Assembly: GCA_028865845.1 (NCBI GenBank)
Contig: JAGWJK010000071.1
Coordinates: 1-10,803 of the forward strand
Source: Rhizobiaceae bacterium
GTDB taxonomy: Bacteria; Pseudomonadota; Alphaproteobacteria; Rhizobiales; Rhizobiaceae
Length of the DNA stretch: 10,803 bases
Direction of reading: 5' to 3'
Positions 6,239 to 10,803 of this stretch are shown piece after piece. The position numbers and the translations under genes were made by a program. The notes beneath the pieces are model-generated. The model saw only the letters and a list, made by a program, of their open reading frames with translations, searched no databases and was not told where the DNA came from. How positions within the stretch are numbered: the first letter of the stretch is position 1; each line of letters begins with the position of its first letter.

Positions 6239-7702
6239 CTAGAAATTCCCCAACAGTGAACCAAGCCCAATGACCACTACAAGCGCCAGGAGGGCTCCGA
6301 CGACAGCCGCCATGACGATGTCGAGGTATCCTTCCTTGTGCGTTACGCCGCAAACGGAAAGCAGGGTCACCACCGCGCCATTGTGAGGCAAGCTGTCGAG
6401 CGTTCCCGAGCCGATGACGGCGACACGATGCATCAGTGCCGGATCCATGCCGACGGTGGCTGCGATTTTCATGTAGGTGGGGCCGAGCGCATCGAGAGCG
6501 ATGGTGAGACCGCCGGAAGCGGAGCCGGTGAGCGCGGCCAGAATATTCGTCGCCACCGCCAGCGACACCAACGGGCCACCGCCGATCGAGAGCACCCATG
6601 CGCGCACATCCGCGAACCCTGGCAGCGCAGCGACAATGGCGCCGAAGCCGACGAGGCTCGCCACCGACAGGATCGGCAGCACCGAGGCATTGGCGCCCGC
6701 GGTCATGGTCGCGCGCAACGCCGGAATCCCGCGGAAATTGATGGCAATGACCGTGATGATGGCGGCAAACAGCGCGACTATCACCGACCAGACGCCTCCG
6801 ACCGCCGAGACGCTCGTTGCGCCCCATTCGGGCGAAGCGAGGAACGAGGTATCCATGCGCGGCAGCACAACGAACGACATCAGCAGGTTGACGACGATCA
6901 CAACGATGACGGGCAGCGCCGCGATCACGATGGACGGACCTTTTGCCGCCTCCTGGCTGTGGTGAACCTCCACAGGATCGAATTCACGCGCAGTGGTCGC
7001 TCGTTCCCGCACGATCGGATCATCTGCGGCGGCGTCGGCGGATTCGGTGGCGAATGCAATCGGGGGGCCGAAGCCTTCCCCGTTCGCGCGCGCGGAAACC
7101 TCTCGCCGCTTCAGCCACCACATGCCGAAGCCAAGCATGATGGCCGAGGCGATGATGCCAAGCCCGGGGGCCGCGAAGGGAGTGGTGCCGAAGAACGGCA
7201 TCGGAATGGCGTTCTGGATGGATGGCGTCCCCGGCATGGCGGACATGGTGAACGTGGAGGTGCCAAGCGCGATGGCTGCCGGCATCAGCCGCCGCGGCAC
7301 GCCCGCTTCGGCAAACAGCGCTATGCCCATCGGCGCCAGCACGAAGAATGCGACGAACAGGCTCACGCCGCCATAGGTGACGATGGCGCCGGCCAGCACC
7401 ACGGCAAGGATCGCGCGCTCCGCTCCGAGTTTTTGCGTCATGAAGTTGGCGATGGAGGTTACGGATCCTGAATCTTCCATCAGCTTGCCGAACAGCGCCC
7501 CAAGCAGGAATAGCGGAAAGAATTGCGCGATGAAATCAGCCGCATTGCGCATGAAGGTCTGCGTCCAGCTTGCAAGCAGCGGCTCGCCGGAAAAAGCGGC
7601 TGCGATCAGCCCCGCAAGCGGCGCAAGGATCAGGATGCTCGCTCCTCTGAAAGCAAAATAGATAAGGACGGCGAGACCGACGAGGATGCCGAGGAGACCC
7701 AT
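6239..7702 (-). CDS. GntP-family permease (gluconate/hydroxyacid-type symporter)
   Basis: Inner-membrane secondary transporter of 487 residues, the usual size or slightly above for GntP (about 440-460). Strongly hydrophobic helices run from residue 1, including MGLLGILVGLAVLIYF, FFPLFLLGALFGKLMEDSGS and VTYGGVSLFVAFFVLAPM. The segment MPGTPSIQNAIPMPFFG (156-172) and GSGTLDSLPHNGAVVTLL near residues 430-450 are characteristic conserved loops of the family. A hydrophilic loop of about 55 residues (198-255) with Arg, Asp and Glu divides the two halves and accounts for the extra length. The ATG lies 3 bases after the patatin stop, with GGAGGGG inside the end of the patatin gene as ribosome-binding site, so translation is probably coupled. 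Known members import gluconate, related sugar acids or short hydroxy acids; the substrate here cannot be told from sequence. Confidence 0.9.
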   Translation of the reverse strand: MGLLGILVGLAVLIYFAFRGASILILAPLAGLIAAAFSGEPLLASWTQTFMRNAADFIAQFFPLFLLGALFGKLMEDSGSVTSIANFMTQKLGAERAILAVVLAGAIVTYGGVSLFVAFFVLAPMGIALFAEAGVPRRLMPAAIALGTSTFTMSAMPGTPSIQNAIPMPFFGTTPFAAPGLGIIASAIMLGFGMWWLKRREVSARANGEGFGPPIAFATESADAAADDPIVRERATTAREFDPVEVHHSQEAAKGPSIVIAALPVIVVIVVNLLMSFVVLPRMDTSFLASPEWGATSVSAVGGVWSVIVALFAAIITVIAINFRGIPALRATMTAGANASVLPILSVASLVGFGAIVAALPGFADVRAWVLSIGGGPLVSLAVATNILAALTGSASGGLTIALDALGPTYMKIAATVGMDPALMHRVAVIGSGTLDSLPHNGAVVTLLSVCGVTHKEGYLDIVMAAVVGALLALVVVIGLGSLLGNF

Positions 7703-7705
7703 GGT

Positions 7706-8725
7706 TCACACCCCCTCCAGGAGCACGTCGAGATCGATCGAGGATTGGACGCCGAGCATATGGCCATGGCTGTCGAGGAACTCCTGCGCGCTGTTGCGTC
7801 CCTCCTCCTTGAGCATGGAGAGGAAGGCCCATTCCGCATTGAGCTTGGAAGAGTAGCCAAGCGTCGCCATCAGCGGGTTCCGCACCATGTGAATGCGCAT
7901 TTTAGCCCATGCGGCTCCTTCGGCGTTGCCAGGGTCCGCCACCTTGCGCAGGAGAGCGATCATGCGCAGCTCCTTGAGGGCCACGGCATTGAACGAGACC
8001 TCGTTGAGCCGGTTTAGGATCTCCGCCGCCGTTTGTGGTGTGCCGGTGCGCTCGACCGGATTTATGGGGACAAGAATGGTGTCGTCGGATGTCAGCTCGC
8101 GCACCAATGGCGTCAGGGTTGGGTTCCCGGAATATCCGCCGTCCCAATAGGGCTCGCCATCGATCTCGATCGCCTGAAAGAGTGTCGGCAGACAGGCCGA
8201 GGCGAGGAGCACGTCCGGCGAGATCTCCGCATTGCGGAACACCCGGCCGCGTCCGGTGCGCACGTTGGTGGCCGTGATGAAGAGACGGATGGGCGAAGCC
8301 TTCAGCCGCTCGAAGTCGATCTGCTCCTCCAGAATGCTCCTCAGCGGGTTCACGTTGCCGGGATTGAGATCGTAGGGAGAGAAAAGGCGGGAAATGATGT
8401 CCATGCCGACGAACATGGGCGATGTATCCATGGTCCAGCGGCCGAGCAGCCGATCCAGCGGACTGCGCTGGAAAGGAGAGAAGCGGGCGGCATCCGAGAC
8501 GGCTCGCCAGTAACGGTCGAGCGCTGCGCGCGCGCCTTCCGGCCCGCCATGGGCGAAGCCGTCCGCCAGCACCGCCGCATTCATCGCCCCGGCCGAGGTG
8601 CCGGAGATACCCTCGATGTTGAGCCAGCTCTCTTCAAGCAGCCGGTCGAGCACGCCCCAGGTGAAGGCGCCATGGGCGCCGCCGCCTTGCAGTGCAAGGT
8701 CTATGAGGAGGGGGGAGCGGTCCAT
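7706..8725 (-). CDS. Patatin-like phospholipase family protein
   Basis: Predicted serine lipid acyl hydrolase, 339 residues. The patatin fold signatures are all present: the glycine-rich oxyanion hole QGGGAHGAF (13-21), the nucleophile elbow GTSAG (42-46, Ser44) and the catalytic-dyad Asp in DGGYSGNP (Asp195). SACLPTLFQAIEIDGEPYWDGG matches the conserved block around the Asp. There is no signal peptide or membrane helix, so the enzyme should be cytoplasmic. The ATG at 8725 has AGGG nine bases upstream; a nearby upstream ATG is closed by TGA. It is the first gene of a two-gene unit with the GntP permease (3-base gap). Patatin relatives hydrolyse phospholipids or other acyl esters. From memory, rhizobial patatin and GntP-type genes can lie near 3-hydroxybutyrate dehydrogenase, which would point to hydroxybutyrate metabolism, but no such dehydrogenase is in this window. 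Confidence 0.93.
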   Translation of the reverse strand: MDRSPLLIDLALQGGGAHGAFTWGVLDRLLEESWLNIEGISGTSAGAMNAAVLADGFAHGGPEGARAALDRYWRAVSDAARFSPFQRSPLDRLLGRWTMDTSPMFVGMDIISRLFSPYDLNPGNVNPLRSILEEQIDFERLKASPIRLFITATNVRTGRGRVFRNAEISPDVLLASACLPTLFQAIEIDGEPYWDGGYSGNPTLTPLVRELTSDDTILVPINPVERTGTPQTAAEILNRLNEVSFNAVALKELRMIALLRKVADPGNAEGAAWAKMRIHMVRNPLMATLGYSSKLNAEWAFLSMLKEEGRNSAQEFLDSHGHMLGVQSSIDLDVLLEGV

Positions 8726-9022
8726 GTCACGCAGCCCTGATCATCAGTTTCCACCCTTGGATATGAGAAATCGAATAGGTTGCCGCGAGCTTTCACCCAA
8801 ATTTAATGCCCGCCGTTGACGGGGTGTCTTCCGTGCTCACCAGAGACGCATTTCGCAACGGCGAGAAAGAAAACGAGAGATATGCAGGAAGTTCACCTGT
8901 GCATGCACTTGGAAATCAAGTTCGGATTTTAACAGCGCATTCAATGAGAATTACGAATACCGGCCCACTGTCCGAATTTCAGCACGAGACTTAGGCGCAG
9001 GGACTCGCATGATCCATTCATA

Positions 9023-9039
9023 TTGCTGCGCTGCAGCAA
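9023..9039. repeat. Perfect inverted repeat TTGCTGC-N3-GCAGCAA
   Basis: Seven-base arms with a GCT spacer, about 300 bases upstream of the patatin start and 410 bases upstream of the RarA-like start. It could be a DNA-binding site or a small RNA hairpin; no T run follows on the plus strand. Confidence 0.35.
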
Positions 9040-9268
9040 GTCATATCACATGGCTCGATGGAGTAAAGCACGTCCCACGCCATTTGTTCGCGCAAAGCTT
9101 TATTAGATCAGCCGAACAATTCTTCAAACCATAGGAGCGACGTCCCAGGGATTTTCGGTCCGCCTTCCGGCGTGATCTCTAGCAACATGCTGAAAATCCG
9201 GCTCTGGCTTCGACAAACGATGGGGCGTGCCTCAGCGGAAGTCACACAACTACGACCGCTTCAACGTC

Positions 9269-9285
9269 AGACGTTCGAAACGTCT
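9269..9285. promoter_or_regulatory. Perfect inverted repeat AGACGTT-N3-AACGTCT (candidate operator)
   Basis: Seven-base arms with a CGA spacer and an inner TTCGAA, 163 bases upstream of the RarA-like start. Its size and form fit a dimeric regulator site, but which regulator, and whether it acts on the downstream gene, cannot be said. Confidence 0.35.
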
Positions 9286-9447
9286 TGGACCGAATCAAAT
9301 CGAACCGATGACCTGCTTGCTCCGGTTTTGATCGAGCGCATTGCCGTGGTTTGACCCCGGCTGTTCCGGGCGGTAGACCAGTGTTGTCCGGCCGGGCGGC
9401 ACCGCAAATGCAGCAGTCGGGGCGGAAACCCTTTCGACGAGGCTCGC

Positions 9448-10764
9448 ATGACCGATCTTTTTGATGCCGCACCCCGAACCGGCTCCATGCCCCTGGCCGC
9501 GGAATTGCGCCCGGCAACGCTCGACGACGTCATCGGCCAAGAGAAAGTGCTCGGCGAAGGGACGATGCTGCGCCGGCGCATTGCCGCCGGTCGGCTCGGC
9601 AGCATCATTCTCTATGGCCCGCCCGGTCTTGGGAAAACCTCCATTGCCCGTGCCATCGGCAACATGCTGGGCAAGAATTTCAGGCCGTTACATGCCGCGC
9701 ACAACAACGTGGCGGATATTCGCAAGATCGCGGACGAGGCACGCATGCGCCCGACGCTGCTCTTTGCCGACGAGGTGCATCGCTTCAGCGCGACGCAGCA
9801 GGATCATCTTCTGGCGCTCTGCGAGGACGGCATCGCTGATTTCATCGGGGCGACGACCGGCAATCCCTATCACTCCCTGACACCCGCTCTTATCTCCCGG
9901 TCGACCATCCTGAAGCTGGAGCCGCTGGCCATCGAGGAGATGGAGCAAATCGTGCGCCGCGGTCTCGATCATCTCGCCGGTCGGGGCATCGCGGTGCAGC
10001 TCGACCCGGCGCTTCTGCGGCGTATAGCCGGGCGCTCCGGCGGCGATGCGCGCCGCGCCCTGACCGTGCTGGAAAGCCTTGCAGTCGGGTATCCGGCAGG
10101 CCAGCCGGTCCTTATCACGGAGTCGATGGTGGACGAGGCCTACGCGGCCGCGCCGATCAACCATGACCGAACCGGTGACGCGCATTACGATGTCGTCTCA
10201 GCCTTCGTGAAGTCCATGCGCGGCTCCGATCCAGACGCGGCGCTCTACTGGCTGGCGCGATTGATCCATGGTGGCGAGGATCCGCGCTACATCGCTCGCC
10301 GCATCATGATCCATGCGTCGGAGGACGTCGGATTGGCCGATAATACCGCCCTCCAGACGGCAGTCGCTGCACTCCATGCGGTGGAGAAAATCGGATATCC
10401 GGAGGCTCAGATCATATTGGCTCACGCCGCCCTTCATGTGGCGCGCGCGCCGAAGTCGAACTCGGCCTGTCGCGGCATTTCGCTGGCGCTTGCCCATGTG
10501 GCCAATGAGGCTCCATCGGCGGTGCCGATGCACCTGCGCGACGCACACTACAAGGGTGCGGCGGCACTCGGCCATGTCGGATATGCCTTTCCGCACGACG
10601 ATGGCCGCGGCTGGAGCGACCAGGTCTATGCCCCGGACGTGCCGCGGGGCGCGTTCTACCAGAGCGATGCGCGCGATGCGGCAACCTTTGAGCGGAGGGC
10701 AGACGAACACTGGGATCAGGTGACCGGCCGCGCGACGCCACGCCGTTTCGGGGACAAAAGCTGA
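9448..10764 (+). CDS. rarA: RarA/MgsA-like AAA+ ATPase (divergent member)
   Basis: Cytoplasmic clamp-loader-like ATPase, related to WRNIP1/Mgs1, that acts at stalled replication forks. It is 438 residues, the normal length for RarA. Domains: Walker A GPPGLGKTS (57-65, Lys63), Walker B LLFADEVHRF (104-113, Asp108/Glu109), sensor 1 GATTGNP (134-140, Asn139), arginine finger in ISRSTIL (Arg151), sensor 2 SGGDARRAL (197-205). The C-terminal half has the tetramerisation-domain landmarks HYDVVSAFVKSMRGSDPDAALYWLARLIHGGEDPRYIARR and VPMHLRDAHYKGA. The start is supported by GAGG five bases before the ATG and by the family-like opening with PLAAELRP. Usually strongly conserved blocks are altered: HAAHNNVADIR where RarA has SAVTSGVKDIR, CEDGIADFIGATTGNPYHSLT where it has [21 protein letters not shown]. 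All catalytic residues remain. It may be a second RarA-type protein beside a canonical one elsewhere in the genome. It stands alone in the window. Confidence 0.88.
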   Translation: MTDLFDAAPRTGSMPLAAELRPATLDDVIGQEKVLGEGTMLRRRIAAGRLGSIILYGPPGLGKTSIARAIGNMLGKNFRPLHAAHNNVADIRKIADEARMRPTLLFADEVHRFSATQQDHLLALCEDGIADFIGATTGNPYHSLTPALISRSTILKLEPLAIEEMEQIVRRGLDHLAGRGIAVQLDPALLRRIAGRSGGDARRALTVLESLAVGYPAGQPVLITESMVDEAYAAAPINHDRTGDAHYDVVSAFVKSMRGSDPDAALYWLARLIHGGEDPRYIARRIMIHASEDVGLADNTALQTAVAALHAVEKIGYPEAQIILAHAALHVARAPKSNSACRGISLALAHVANEAPSAVPMHLRDAHYKGAAALGHVGYAFPHDDGRGWSDQVYAPDVPRGAFYQSDARDAATFERRADEHWDQVTGRATPRRFGDKS

Positions 10765-10803
10765 TTTCTCGGCGCTGGCCGGCGAGGGTACGGTCGTCGC
10801 ACC

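Larger units (their letters stand above)
8726..9447. other. 722-base intergenic gap between the divergent patatin and RarA-like genes
   Basis: I see no supported gene on either strand. Short open frames (a 62-residue one ending at 8994, a 60-residue one at 9172-9354) lack recognisable similarity and convincing start signals. It must contain the promoters for the patatin-permease operon and the RarA-like gene. It holds two perfect dyads, at 9023-9039 and 9269-9285. A small RNA cannot be excluded. I checked for an alphaproteobacterial LexA site (GTTC-N7-GTTC or GAAC-N7-GAAC) and found none. Confidence 0.5.

Noticed and set aside
6338..7471. Plus-strand open frame of 377 codons, rich in His/Arg/Asp/Gly
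   Set aside because: It is antisense to the GntP permease; the composition is typical of a reverse-strand reading of GC-rich membrane-protein DNA.
8033..8740. Plus-strand open frame of 235 codons
   Set aside because: It is antisense to the patatin gene, which has complete catalytic motifs.
9172..9354. 60-residue plus-strand frame upstream of the RarA-like gene
   Set aside because: No family similarity, no convincing ribosome-binding site, and a dyad lies inside it.
9280..9447. LexA-type SOS box for the RarA-like gene
   Set aside because: No GTTC-N7-GTTC or GAAC-N7-GAAC arrangement could be found upstream of the start.

Overview
The window is GC-rich, densely coding DNA with an alphaproteobacterial look, most likely Rhizobiales (Rhizobium/Agrobacterium/Ensifer type). 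This rests on overall gene character: a rhizobial-style PDH E1 alpha, a beta-class GST, a GntP permease paired with a patatin, and a RarA-like ATPase. No rRNA or marker gene is present, so genus is not resolved. There is no tRNA, CRISPR array, insertion sequence or phage gene that I can support.

Layout, left to right. (1) 1-989, minus strand: a pyruvate dehydrogenase E1 alpha gene whose stop codon falls at the window edge. Partner genes (E1 beta, E2) would be expected to the left, outside the window. A 471-base stretch upstream of it holds only a weak small-ORF candidate and an inverted repeat. (2) 1461-5466: a xenobiotic-response-like cluster. On the minus strand are an MdtD/EmrB-type DHA2 efflux transporter, a TetR-family regulator and a beta-class glutathione S-transferase, in that transcription order. 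A LysR-family regulator diverges from the transporter. The transporter-LysR intergenic region carries two dyads with a shared core (T-N-CGG-N-T-N3-CCG-N-A) whose centres lie 22 bp apart, a good candidate operator. (3) 5467-6238: a low-information region with a decayed VapC-type PIN toxin (N-terminal part missing, no VapB antitoxin). (4) 6239-8725, minus strand: a patatin-like phospholipase followed 3 bases later by a GntP-family permease, a tight two-gene operon. (5) 8726-9447: a 722-base gap without a convincing gene, holding two inverted repeats. (6) 9448-10764, plus strand: a divergent RarA/MgsA-like AAA+ ATPase.

How they may work together: the LysR protein probably controls the efflux pump, and the TetR protein probably controls itself and the GST, so export and glutathione-dependent detoxification may sit under two regulators. 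The patatin and the permease are probably co-expressed; the substrate is not determinable from sequence alone. I did not find a clearly new multi-gene system. The best leads are the tandem operator, the patatin-GntP pair, the RarA paralogue and the toxin remnant.
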